60,361 nt of DNA from CAYSPO01 sp964432945. GTDB lineage: Bacteria > Bacillota > Clostridia > Tissierellales > Peptoniphilaceae. Each line of letters begins with the position of its first letter. The stretch's first letter is position 1. The notes beneath the pieces are model-generated. The model searched no databases and had not been told where the DNA came from. It saw only the letters and a program-made list of their open reading frames with translations. The stretch covers positions 1 through 60,361 of the forward strand of contig CAYSPO010000003.1 of assembly GCA_964432945.1 (NCBI GenBank), in the 5' to 3' direction. Both the position numbers and the translations under genes were made by a program. Shown piece by piece: positions 8,043 through 16,397 of this stretch.

Positions 8043-9224
8043 ATGAAATCAAAATTAAAGTATTTAATGTTATTTGTTTTATTGTCATTATCTTTAGTTG
8101 CTTGTAATAATGCAAGTGAATCTGAAGATAATACAGCTACTGAAACAACAGAAGTAACAGAAGAAAAAACTGAAGCTACTGATTCCACAGAAGCAACAGA
8201 AGAATCTGAAGATTCTGAAGCAACAAAAGAAGCTAAAGATAGTGAAAATAAGAAAATAGTCCTATACAGCAATACCTTTGCTGATGAAAAAATTACTTGG
8301 CTTGAAGAAAAATCAAGTGAAGCTGGATTCGATTTAGAAATCGTATTCATACCAGGTGGAGACCTTTTACAAAGGTTAATAGCTGAAAAAAATGATCCTC
8401 AAGCAGATGTAGTTATCGGTCTAGATGAAGGAGGATTCTCTGAATTAAAAGACAACGATATGATTATTGCTTGGGATCCAGAATGGAAAAAAGATATTGA
8501 TGAAGAATTAATCTATGGAGATGGATACTTCTACCCATGGGCTGAACAACGTATCTTTAACTTCTATGACGGTAACCAAATGGATGCAGAAGAAGCTCCA
8601 AAATCATATGAAGAACTTGCTACTGAAAAATTTGATGGACAATATAGTGTTCCTGGAAACTTATCAGGTTCTACTAACCAAAAAGTAGTATTCACTATGC
8701 TTCTTCAATATCTTGATGAAAATGGAGAACTAGGAGTTTCTGAAGAAGGTTGGAAACTTGTAGAAGACTACTATAAACATGGTTATATAGCTGAAGCAGA
8801 AGACAATATCGGATCTTTAAAGAAAGCTATTGCAATGCTTAAAGACGGAGATTTAAAAGTAAACTACTACTTCTCTGGTGGACTTGTAAAAGCTGAAAAA
8901 GAATTTGGTGTGCACGCAGTTCCTATTAACCCAGAATACGGAGTATTCACAATGGCTGAGCAAGTTGGTATTATGAACCATGGCGATGATGCTGACTATG
9001 AAAAAGCAACTGAATTTGCTGAATGGTGGGGACAAGCTGATGTTCAAAAAGCATGGGCTGAAGATTTCGGAACTGTTCCTGCAAACAACGAAGCAAAAAA
9101 AGCTGTTGATCCAAGAGTTCTTGAATTATTTGAACAAACTGATCGTATGGAATTAGATTGGAAGTTCTTAAACGAACACCTTGATGAATGGGTTGAAAAA
9201 ATAGAATTAGATATTATGCCTTAA
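8043..9224 (+). CDS. ABC transporter substrate-binding lipoprotein (Fe3+/thiamine/phosphonate class)
   Basis: A 393-residue secreted lipoprotein: signal peptide with lipobox LSLVACNN (Cys at about residue 21), then an acidic low-complexity Thr/Ser/Glu linker of about 50 residues that tethers the domain to the membrane. The folded part starts near residue 76 (KKIVLYSNTFADEKITW) and has the FbpA/ThiB-like pattern PGGDLLQRLIAEKNDPQADV. The sequence looks like the family that binds ferric iron, thiamine or 2-aminoethylphosphonate; which one cannot be decided here. The start has AAAGGAAGA upstream. It is followed by a hairpin and then the ATPase and permease genes, the usual operon order. Confidence 0.88.
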   Translation: MKSKLKYLMLFVLLSLSLVACNNASESEDNTATETTEVTEEKTEATDSTEATEESEDSEATKEAKDSENKKIVLYSNTFADEKITWLEEKSSEAGFDLEIVFIPGGDLLQRLIAEKNDPQADVVIGLDEGGFSELKDNDMIIAWDPEWKKDIDEELIYGDGYFYPWAEQRIFNFYDGNQMDAEEAPKSYEELATEKFDGQYSVPGNLSGSTNQKVVFTMLLQYLDENGELGVSEEGWKLVEDYYKHGYIAEAEDNIGSLKKAIAMLKDGDLKVNYYFSGGLVKAEKEFGVHAVPINPEYGVFTMAEQVGIMNHGDDADYEKATEFAEWWGQADVQKAWAEDFGTVPANNEAKKAVDPRVLELFEQTDRMELDWKFLNEHLDEWVEKIELDIMP

Positions 9225-9234
9225 TATCTTTATT

Positions 9235-9265
9235 AAAATGCGGGATTAGTCCCGCATTTTTATTA
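9235..9265 (+). terminator. Intercistronic terminator-type hairpin after the binding-protein gene
   Basis: Perfect 11-bp stem AAAATGCGGGA (9235-9245) with TCCCGCATTTT (9250-9260), followed by a T-rich tail. Lying inside the operon, it should let most transcripts end after the lipoprotein gene, giving more binding protein than ATPase and permease. Confidence 0.8.
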
Positions 9266-9285
9266 CAAAAAAAGAGAGGATATAT

Positions 9286-10311
9286 ATGATTGAACTAAAG
9301 GATTTAGAAATTCGATATGGTGATTATATAGCTGTCCATGAAGTTGATATTGATGTAGAAGAAGGGGAATTTTTCACTTTTCTTGGTCCTTCTGGTTGTG
9401 GAAAAACAACTATACTTAGATCAATAGCAGGCTTTATTAAACCAAGCAAAGGGCAAATAATTTTAGCTAATAATGATATAACAGATCTTCCCCCTGAAAA
9501 AAGAGAAATAGGTATGGTTTTTCAATCATATGCCCTATTTCCTACTATGACTGTTTTCGATAATATAGCTTATGGGCTAAAAGTAGATAAGATGCCTAAA
9601 GACAAAATATATGATAAAGTTCGTGAAATGGCAGGACTTGTAGAAATCAAAGAAGAACTTTTTAATAGAAATGTTTCAGAATTATCCGGTGGCCAGCAGC
9701 AAAGAGTTGCTATTGCAAGAGCTCTTGCAAAAGATCCAAAGTTAATTCTCTTTGATGAGCCCCTTTCTAACCTTGATGCAAAATTAAGAAAACAATTAAG
9801 ACAAGAAATTAAATCTATTCAAAGAAAAACTGGAATGACAGCAATTTATGTAACTCATGACCAAGAGGAAGCCCTTGAGATGTCAGATAGGATAGCTGTC
9901 TTTAATAAGGGATATGTTGAACAAATAGGTAAACCATTAGAAATATATGATAAATCTAAAACAGAATTTGTTTGCACCTTTATTGGAGAATCCAATAAAA
10001 TCGACACTGAACTAATTCAATATATAAATAATAAATCATCAAATATTGAATTTGATGACAAGAAAGTTCATTATATAAGGGAAGAAAAAATTCTATTACA
10101 TCCATCAGATAAAAATAAAAATATTTCTATAAAAGGCAAAGTTTCTAAAATTATATATGAAGGAGCTTATTCCCATTATATTATTGATGTTCTTAGCACT
10201 CATCTATCTATCCTAGAAAAGAATGATTCAAATACAGATATAAAAATAGATGATGAGATAGAAATATATATAAATCCAGCTGATATCTTAGAGTATGAGG
10301 TGGAAGAATGA
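9286..10311 (+). CDS. ABC transporter ATP-binding protein (FbpC/PotA-like)
   Basis: A 341-residue ATPase with Walker A GPSGCGKTT (residues 34-42), Q-loop VFQSYALFPTMTV (about 78-90), signature LSGGQQQRVAIARA (133-146), Walker B LILFDEPLSNLD (153-164) and H-loop VTHDQEEA. Residues from about 225 form a shorter, divergent TOBE-like C-terminal domain. It energises the importer formed with the adjacent lipoprotein and double permease. AGAGAGGA precedes the start. Its last four bases overlap the permease start (ATGA), showing translational coupling. Confidence 0.92.
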   Translation: MIELKDLEIRYGDYIAVHEVDIDVEEGEFFTFLGPSGCGKTTILRSIAGFIKPSKGQIILANNDITDLPPEKREIGMVFQSYALFPTMTVFDNIAYGLKVDKMPKDKIYDKVREMAGLVEIKEELFNRNVSELSGGQQQRVAIARALAKDPKLILFDEPLSNLDAKLRKQLRQEIKSIQRKTGMTAIYVTHDQEEALEMSDRIAVFNKGYVEQIGKPLEIYDKSKTEFVCTFIGESNKIDTELIQYINNKSSNIEFDDKKVHYIREEKILLHPSDKNKNISIKGKVSKIIYEGAYSHYIIDVLSTHLSILEKNDSNTDIKIDDEIEIYINPADILEYEVEE

Positions 10312-12056
10312 TAAAAACCAATGAGACTAGTATAGAAAAGAAAAGATATTATAATATTCCCAAAATAATAATGATTTTAATAATATCATGGTTTGCATTT
10401 GCTTTTATCTTACTTCCAACAGTAAGTATAATAACTAGCTCGTTCTTTGATGATTCTGGCTTTAGCTTAAATGCCATAAGAAAAATTTTGCAATCCCAAA
10501 GAGCTATGAGTGCAATAAAAAACTCCCTATTAACTGGACTTGTAATTATGGTTACATCAACAATAGTAGGAGTCACACAAGTACTTATAACGGATTATTT
10601 TGATATAAAAGCTAGCCGTTTATTAAGAATTGCATATATGTCTCCCCTTGTATTTGGCGGGATTATCCTTAACAACGGATATTTATATGTATATGGAAAA
10701 ACAGGAATCGTAACCCAGTTTTTAACAAATATTTTCCCTAGCCTAGATCCAAATTGGTTTAGAGGAGCATTTGCAGTATTTTTTGTTATGACTTTCGGCT
10801 GCACCCACCAATATATGATATTCTTTAGAAATGCAATAAACAGTATAGATAACGAAATTATAGACTCTGCTAAAAATTTAGGAAGTAGCCAATTAGAAAT
10901 ACTTTTCAAAGTTGTCCTTCCTATAGTAAAGCCAACCTTGATAACATTAATTATCATAACATTTCAAACAGGTCTAGCTTCATTTGCAGCTCCTTTGATG
11001 GTAGGAGGAAAAGACTTCCAAACAATATCTCCTTTGATTCTAACCTTTTCGCAAAGGCCTAAATCAAGAGATATAGCATCTGTTCTTTCCTTAGTTCTAG
11101 CAAGTTTTCAAATAGTTCTATTAGCTATAATGACTTGGAATGAATCTAAAGGAAATTATATGTCCGTTTCCAATAGTAAAAAAAGATTAAAAAAACAAGA
11201 GATACAAAATCCTCTTGCTAAAATAATATTATATATAATAGCTATTATACTATTTTTTATACAAGCAACACCAAGTATAATGATTATAATTTCATCGTTT
11301 TTAGACACACATGCCTTATCAAGAAATATAATAAGCTTAAAACATCTAACCTTAGATAACTATAGAAATGTATTAACTAATAGCAAAAATTTAAGTCCAC
11401 TACTTAGAAGCTCTTTATACTCGGGACTTGCTGCTATAATTTCAGTTCTATTTATGCTTGTATTAGTAAGGCTAGTTATGAAAGAAAAAAATAATAAACC
11501 TATAAAAGCCCTAGAATATATTTTCTATATACCATGGCTAGTTCCATCTATTATGATAGCCTTAGGTTATATGATGATTTATGATAGGCCAAGGCTACTT
11601 ATCTTTAATCAATCAGTTATTGGCTCTCAGTGGATACTAGTCGTAGCCTATACTGTTACAGTGCTTCCATCGACACTAAGATACCTTAAGAGTGCCTATT
11701 ATAATTTTAACACAAGCCTCGAGGAAGCCTCTCAAAACTTAGGAGCAAGTTCTCTTAGAACCTTTTTTCAGGTTGTACTTCCAGCTGTTCTACCAACAGC
11801 TCTTGCCCTTTGCGCTTTAAACTTTAATACTAACCTTTCAGAATATAATATGTCAGCATTTCTCTATCCACCAGGAAGTGAAACTATAGGTATAATTATA
11901 AAACAAAACTCATCTGCTGTTGCAACTCTGGATTCAAAAGCAGTGAATATGGTTTATTCTGTTATCCTTATGCTAATTAACTCAATTGTTATATATTTTG
12001 TTTATGGTAGAGGAGTTAAACTCTCCAGCAAGCAAAGTGGTTTCAAAGAAATATAA
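10308..12056 (+). CDS. ABC transporter permease with two fused membrane domains (FbpB/ThiP-like)
   Basis: A 582-residue membrane protein with about 12 helices in two homologous halves. Each half has the EAA-type loop that docks the ATPase: about residues 190-205 (DSAKNLGSSQLEILFKVVLP) and about 475-490 (EEASQNLGASSLRTFFQVVLP would continue it). Fusion of two permease domains in one chain is normal for the iron, thiamine and phosphonate importers of this class. It overlaps the ATPase gene by 4 nt and ends at a terminator, closing the three-gene operon. Substrate unknown. Confidence 0.9.
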   Translation: MIKTNETSIEKKRYYNIPKIIMILIISWFAFAFILLPTVSIITSSFFDDSGFSLNAIRKILQSQRAMSAIKNSLLTGLVIMVTSTIVGVTQVLITDYFDIKASRLLRIAYMSPLVFGGIILNNGYLYVYGKTGIVTQFLTNIFPSLDPNWFRGAFAVFFVMTFGCTHQYMIFFRNAINSIDNEIIDSAKNLGSSQLEILFKVVLPIVKPTLITLIIITFQTGLASFAAPLMVGGKDFQTISPLILTFSQRPKSRDIASVLSLVLASFQIVLLAIMTWNESKGNYMSVSNSKKRLKKQEIQNPLAKIILYIIAIILFFIQATPSIMIIISSFLDTHALSRNIISLKHLTLDNYRNVLTNSKNLSPLLRSSLYSGLAAIISVLFMLVLVRLVMKEKNNKPIKALEYIFYIPWLVPSIMIALGYMMIYDRPRLLIFNQSVIGSQWILVVAYTVTVLPSTLRYLKSAYYNFNTSLEEASQNLGASSLRTFFQVVLPAVLPTALALCALNFNTNLSEYNMSAFLYPPGSETIGIIIKQNSSAVATLDSKAVNMVYSVILMLINSIVIYFVYGRGVKLSSKQSGFKEI

Positions 12057-12080
12057 AAAAGCCCCAAGGGGCTTTTTTTA
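12055..12080. terminator. Bidirectional terminator
   Basis: Stem AAAAAGCCCC/GGGGCTTTTT with T run on + and A run for the other strand. It separates the importer operon from the convergent glutaredoxin-like gene. Confidence 0.85.
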
Positions 12081-12323
12081 CTTCACTATTTTATCTATAT
12101 CAAAGATAATACTTCCATCATCAAAGAGAAAACAAGGTATTCCTACATTAGAATTTTCTCTTACTTCTTTAAATTCATCCCTATTGTCCCTAAGCTTCAG
12201 AAACTCTTTAAGAGTCTTCATAGACTCATTGATATCTACATAATCATAGTCTATATTTTTTTCTTTAAGAATATCAAAAGCGTCCACACAGTCTGGACAC
12301 AAAACTGATCCGTATAACTTCAT
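12078..12323 (-). CDS. Glutaredoxin-like protein with CPDC active site, 81 aa
   Basis: A small thioredoxin-fold protein with the redox motif YGSVLCPDCVDAF (Cys9/Cys12) and the cis-Pro in NVGIPCFLFDDG. Glutaredoxins usually have CPYC or CPTC, so CPDC marks a divergent anaerobe-type glutaredoxin. A third Cys sits just after the cis-Pro. It likely catalyses thiol-disulfide exchange in the cytoplasm. GGAGGAG lies just before the ATG. Genes for glutathione-type thiol synthesis occur elsewhere in this window (52.3-54.9 kb), a possible functional link by inference. Confidence 0.85.
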   Translation of the reverse strand: MKLYGSVLCPDCVDAFDILKEKNIDYDYVDINESMKTLKEFLKLRDNRDEFKEVRENSNVGIPCFLFDDGSIIFDIDKIVK

Positions 12324-12425
12324 TTTTCTCCTCCATATATAAAGTAAGTATATTATTCTTTAGATATGTTTAAATTTCAATTATAAAGGATAAATCAATT
12401 AACCTTTATATAATTTACTTATCTA

Positions 12426-12800
12426 TTACTTTCTATTAAACTCTAAGTCTAGGCTACCTTCTCCAGATTCATCTATACTTTCAAACAATAGTTCCCATTT
12501 GCCAACTACTTTTTCGAATTCTCTTTTTTCTTCAAAATCTTCGCTAGAATTTACTTTTTCTTCCCATCTTACCTTACCGTTAGGATCTATTAGTTGAAAT
12601 TCAACTTCTCCTTTTTCTAGTTCTAAGTCTATCTCTAGACTTATTCCGTCAAAGTTTTCTTCAACATCATAATAGTAAGTGTCTTTTATTTTTTGCCCTT
12701 CTTCTATGTGGTAATGAGCCTTGCTTTGATTTTTCACAACGCAAGCAGTCAAAATAAAAAGTCCTGCTAAAAGTATAAATATTTTGAGTTTTTTATTCAT
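12426..12800 (-). CDS. Small secreted lipoprotein, 124 aa, unknown function
   Basis: A lipoprotein signal is clear: basic start, hydrophobic core IFILLAGLFILTAC with lipobox LTAC. The mature part is acidic, rich in beta-forming residues and has a pattern like a C2- or galactose-binding-like fold (DGISLEIDLELEKGEVEFQL would be one sheet), with a segment LIDPNGKVRWEEKV typical of secreted beta-sandwich proteins. An in-frame start upstream is possible, but the ATG at 12800 has AGGAA before it and begins the signal peptide. Function unknown. Confidence 0.7.
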   Translation of the reverse strand: MNKKLKIFILLAGLFILTACVVKNQSKAHYHIEEGQKIKDTYYYDVEENFDGISLEIDLELEKGEVEFQLIDPNGKVRWEEKVNSSEDFEEKREFEKVVGKWELLFESIDESGEGSLDLEFNRK

Positions 12801-12861
12801 TTTATTTTTCCTAGCTTTCTTTTTTATAAGTATTTTTAATTTCACTCTATAATATTAATCA

Positions 12862-13335
12862 TCATTCAACAATTAACTTTACTATTTCTTGAATATTATT
12901 AAGGTCTAGTACCTTTTTATCACTTTCAAAACCTTCTATATCGGTTAGATAAGCCTTTACACTTGCACCTTCAAGGCTTGGGTTTTCATTGTGTCCTTTT
13001 CTTATTATCTCAGCCTTATCAATATTTGATGCTTTGAAACCTTCTACTAAAATTATGTCGTAGTCACTAAAATAGTTCAAAATTTCCTCTAGTTCGACCT
13101 TTCTTTCCTCTACAATTTGAAAATAAGATCCATTGTATAGTGCAACTCCCCTGGCTCCTGCTTTTCTATGTTCATAAGAGTCTGAACCCTTTAAGTCCGG
13201 ATCAAATTTAGGGCCTGCTTCTTTTATTGTAGCGACCTTTAAGCCTTTTTCCTTTAGGGCTTTTATTAATTTTTTTATTAAAGTGGTTTTTCCCGCACCT
13301 GATTTGCCGCAAATTCCAAAAACTCTAATGACCAT
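12862..13335 (-). CDS. mobB: MobB-like P-loop GTPase (molybdopterin-guanine dinucleotide biosynthesis adaptor)
   Basis: A 157-residue GTP-binding protein. The P-loop FGICGKSGAGKTTL (about residues 6-19) and ILVEGFKAS (Walker B-like with the family GF) identify MobB, which assists attachment of GMP to molybdopterin. The start ATG lies inside the end of the LUD gene (11-nt overlap), so translation is coupled. No mobA, moa or molybdoenzyme gene is in the window. It may serve a distant formate dehydrogenase or act as a standalone P-loop protein; the neighbour relationship is unexplained. Confidence 0.88.
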   Translation of the reverse strand: MVIRVFGICGKSGAGKTTLIKKLIKALKEKGLKVATIKEAGPKFDPDLKGSDSYEHRKAGARGVALYNGSYFQIVEERKVELEEILNYFSDYDIILVEGFKASNIDKAEIIRKGHNENPSLEGASVKAYLTDIEGFESDKKVLDLNNIQEIVKLIVE

Positions 13336-13900
13336 AATCCCCCTCTATGAAAATAACTTTTATATTTCTATGCTTTGCCCTACTTATCCATAGATAGTAA
13401 TTACATATTCTATCCTTATTATTACAATCTTGGCATCTTCCTATTTTAACACAAGGAGTATTAAGATTTAGTCGTTTGGCATTTAGAGGTGCTGCTATAT
13501 TTTCTATTCTTTTTATAGCCTCTTTTTTATTTTCTACTAGCTTATTTGTTCCACAGACTATATAAATTTCTTTTTCACTTGTTAAATTTCTTAACCTATT
13601 TCCATTCCCATCAACAAAATAAAAGTCTCCCTCTAAAGTAACTGCATTGGCAGAAGAAAAATAGATATCTGCTTTATCAGAATTTTTTAATTCTTCTTTT
13701 CTCCAATGCCAATTTACTTTATTTCCTCTTTTTTGAAAAAACTCGTATAAATTTAATTCTTCTAAAGTTTTAGAACCTCCAAAGCCAATAGTTTTAGCTT
13801 TGGAGATTTCCTTATCTAGAATAGACTCTATTCCTTCTTCTTTTTTTACAAAATAAGCTTTAAACCCTTTTTCTTGTAAATTTTCAATAAAGCTGTCCAT
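13325..13900 (-). CDS. LUD-domain protein (LutC/YkgG family, DUF162)
   Basis: A 191-residue protein of the LUD family, known from lactate utilisation (LutC). Visible motifs are TIGFGGSKTLEELNL (about residue 37, the conserved GGS..L), SANAVTLEGDFYFVDGNGNR (about 83-102, a family hallmark) and a C-terminal Cys cluster CVKIGRCQDCNNKDRICN (about 150-167), seen in the short stand-alone Clostridia versions. The start codon directly follows the alcohol dehydrogenase stop, and the end overlaps mobB. It is thus the middle gene of a tight three-gene operon. Exact reaction unknown; a redox role is inferred. Confidence 0.88.
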   Translation of the reverse strand: MDSFIENLQEKGFKAYFVKKEEGIESILDKEISKAKTIGFGGSKTLEELNLYEFFQKRGNKVNWHWRKEELKNSDKADIYFSSANAVTLEGDFYFVDGNGNRLRNLTSEKEIYIVCGTNKLVENKKEAIKRIENIAAPLNAKRLNLNTPCVKIGRCQDCNNKDRICNYYLWISRAKHRNIKVIFIEGDYGH

Positions 13901-15073
13901 TTATAAAGCCTTTTTATAAATATTTAAAACATCTTCTTCGTTAAGATGAACAAATCCTTTTATTTTTTCTTTAGACATATTTTTCATGCAGTTTTCTGCC
14001 ATTATAGGTAAATCTTCTTCTGTAAAGCCTTCTTCTCTTAAGTTTTCTGGTATTCCTAAAGAAGTAAAGAATTCTCTAAGAGCTTGGATAGCTTTCTCTG
14101 CATCTTCTTTAGTAGACTTTCCTTTTTCTATATCAAAAACATTATAGCCAAAGTTAGCGATTTTTTCTTCTGTTTCATCATTTAAACAGTATTCTAACCA
14201 ATGAGGAGTTAAAATTGCTAAACCTACACCATGTGTTATATCTTTTCTAGCTGAAAGTTCGTGTTCCATAGCATGAACTGACCAAGCTGTAGATTTACCT
14301 GAATCTAAAAGACCATTTATAGCCCAGCTTCCTGCCCACATTAAGTTTGCTCTAGCTTCATAGTTTTCAGGCTCTTTCATAGCTATAGGACCGTATTTTA
14401 TACAAGTTTTCAAAACTCCTTCAGCTAACCTATCTTGGAAAAATGCTCCATCATTTAATGAAAAATAGTTTTCCATAGTATGACTCATAATATCTGCTGT
14501 TCCTGCAGCAGTGTGATATTCATCTACTGTAAAAGTATATTCAGGGTTCATTACTGCAAATTTAGGTCTAGCATATTCACTTCCCCAACCTAACTTTTGT
14601 TCTGTTTCTTCATTAGTGATTACAGAAGTTGCATCCATTTCAGATCCAGTTGCAGATAAAGTTAATACTGAACCAAAAGGTATACCATTTTTCGGGACTT
14701 CTTTTCCTATAACAATATCCCATGGGTCAGCCTCAGTGTAAGCTCCCACTGCAACTAGCTTAGCTGTATCTATAACAGATCCTCCTCCAACAGCAAGGAT
14801 AAAGTCTATGTTGTTATCTTTTACTAAAGTAACTCCTTCTCTTACTTTATCTATTCTAGGATTAGGCACTATTCCTGATAACTCATAAGAAGTAATGTTA
14901 TTTTCTCTAAATATTCCTAAAACCTCATCATAAATTCCTGTTCTCTTAATACTTCCTTGTCCATATACCAAGAGTACTTTATCTCCATATTTTTTTATCT
15001 CAGCTGGCAATTTCTTTAGTTGATCTTTTCCAAATAAAATCTTTGTTGATATATCAAATGTAAAATCCTTCAT
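13901..15073 (-). CDS. Iron-containing alcohol dehydrogenase (NAD(P)H-dependent butanol dehydrogenase type)
   Basis: A 390-residue group III alcohol dehydrogenase of the YqhD/BdhA type. The nucleotide-binding motif GGGSVIDTAK is at about residues 96-105. The metal ligands sit in AAGTADIMSHTMENY (Asp and His near 193-197) and in HAMEHELSARKDITHGVGLA (two His near 266 and 280). It probably reduces aldehydes to alcohols, consuming reducing power in fermentation. A -10 element TATAAT is seen about 40 bases upstream on the coding strand (15110-15115), next to a GCATATATGC palindrome. It is the first gene of the operon with the LUD protein and MobB. Confidence 0.92.
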   Translation of the reverse strand: MKDFTFDISTKILFGKDQLKKLPAEIKKYGDKVLLVYGQGSIKRTGIYDEVLGIFRENNITSYELSGIVPNPRIDKVREGVTLVKDNNIDFILAVGGGSVIDTAKLVAVGAYTEADPWDIVIGKEVPKNGIPFGSVLTLSATGSEMDATSVITNEETEQKLGWGSEYARPKFAVMNPEYTFTVDEYHTAAGTADIMSHTMENYFSLNDGAFFQDRLAEGVLKTCIKYGPIAMKEPENYEARANLMWAGSWAINGLLDSGKSTAWSVHAMEHELSARKDITHGVGLAILTPHWLEYCLNDETEEKIANFGYNVFDIEKGKSTKEDAEKAIQALREFFTSLGIPENLREEGFTEEDLPIMAENCMKNMSKEKIKGFVHLNEEDVLNIYKKAL

Positions 15074-15148
15074 ATTAGCCCCTTTCTGAAACTTCTATTA
15101 TTTTACTAAATTATACCACAGATGGCATATATGCTTTATATATAAAAA

Positions 15149-15178
15149 CCTCTTATCTTTTTATAGATAAGAGGCAGG
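15149..15178 (-). terminator. Terminator of the ilv operon
   Basis: Stem CCTCTTATCT/AGATAAGAGG around a TTTTAT loop, with a U tract (TTTTTATAT) on the minus strand directly after the stem. It lies just past the ilvA stop. Confidence 0.85.
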
Positions 15179-15185
15179 GTTTATC

Positions 15186-16382
15186 TTAATTCATAACCTT
15201 GTAACCATTATTTTCAAGAGCAAATTCAACTTCCTTAAGATGAGAATTATCTCTTGTTTCTAGACCTAAGTGAAGGTAACATCCGTCGATAGCCATATTT
15301 TCTCCACCAGGAGAATAATGAACGTTTACTACATTTGCTCCTGTTTCAGCTATAATTCTAGAAACATTTTGAAGTTGTCCTGGAGCATCTATTAGTTCAA
15401 TCGCTAATATAGTTCTTCTGCCTGAGGACATTAGTCCTCTTTCTATAACTCTTGATAAGATATTTACATCTATATTTCCTCCTGACAAAACAGAGCAAAC
15501 TTTTTTTCCTTTAAGTGGTAATTTATCAAAAAGAATTGCTGCTGTAGCAACTGCACCTGCTCCTTCTGCAACTAGCTTTTGATTTTCCATAAGGCTTAAA
15601 ACAGCTGTTGCTATCTCATCTTCTGATACTGTCACTATATCGTCTACATATTCATTAATCATTTGATGAGTTATTAGTCCTGGACATTTTACAGCAATTC
15701 CATCAGCGAAAGTCGATACAGCATTGGTAGCACATATATTTTCTTTATTGAAAGAATTTCTCATAGCACTAGCTCCCTCTGCTTGTACTCCATAAACCTT
15801 ACAGTCTGGTTTTATTGCTTTAATTGTATAGGCTATTCCCGATATAAGACCTCCCCCTCCTATTGGGACGACTATCGCCTCTACATCTGGAAGCTGATCT
15901 ATTATCTCTAAGGCAATAGTTCCTTGCCCAGCTATAACTTCGTCGTCATCAAAAGGATGAATAAAAATTTTATCATTTTCTTCACCATATTTTATAGCTG
16001 CTTGGTAAGCATCGTCATAAACCCCATCTATTAGTCTTACTTCTGCCCCGTATAGCCTTGTTGCTTCCACCTTGGATATTGGTGCAGTCGAAGGCAAGAA
16101 TATCAAAGACTTAGCTCCAAGAGCTTTAGAAGCAACTGCAACTCCTTGGGCGTGGTTACCAGCTGAACAAGCAACAACTCCTTTTTCTCTTTCTTCTTGG
16201 GTTAACTGACTTATTTTATTGTAAGCTCCTCTTAACTTAAAAGAGCCTGTTTTTTGCAAATTTTCTGTTTTTAAGTATAATTCAGCATTTCTTGTTAATT
16301 TAGGTGCATAAATAAGATCAGTTTTTCTCACTACTGACTTTAAGTTTAATTCAGCTGAATATACCTTATCTAATGTCATCAT
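15186..16382 (-). CDS. ilvA: Threonine ammonia-lyase (threonine deaminase) with ACT domain
   Basis: A 398-residue PLP enzyme that deaminates threonine to 2-oxobutanoate, the first committed step to isoleucine. The PLP lysine is in KTGSFKLRGAYNK (Lys49) and the phosphate-binding Gly-rich loop is IGGGGLISGI (about 174-183). The C-terminal 70 residues (about 325-398, from RRTILAIELIDAPGQLQNVS) form one ACT domain. This short form occurs in both biosynthetic IlvA and catabolic TdcB-like enzymes; its place as the last gene of ilvBNCDA supports the biosynthetic role. The gene is 15 nt after ilvD with AAGGGGAG upstream. Confidence 0.95.
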   Translation of the reverse strand: MMTLDKVYSAELNLKSVVRKTDLIYAPKLTRNAELYLKTENLQKTGSFKLRGAYNKISQLTQEEREKGVVACSAGNHAQGVAVASKALGAKSLIFLPSTAPISKVEATRLYGAEVRLIDGVYDDAYQAAIKYGEENDKIFIHPFDDDEVIAGQGTIALEIIDQLPDVEAIVVPIGGGGLISGIAYTIKAIKPDCKVYGVQAEGASAMRNSFNKENICATNAVSTFADGIAVKCPGLITHQMINEYVDDIVTVSEDEIATAVLSLMENQKLVAEGAGAVATAAILFDKLPLKGKKVCSVLSGGNIDVNILSRVIERGLMSSGRRTILAIELIDAPGQLQNVSRIIAETGANVVNVHYSPGGENMAIDGCYLHLGLETRDNSHLKEVEFALENNGYKVMN

Positions 16383-16397
16383 TCTATTTTGCTCCCC

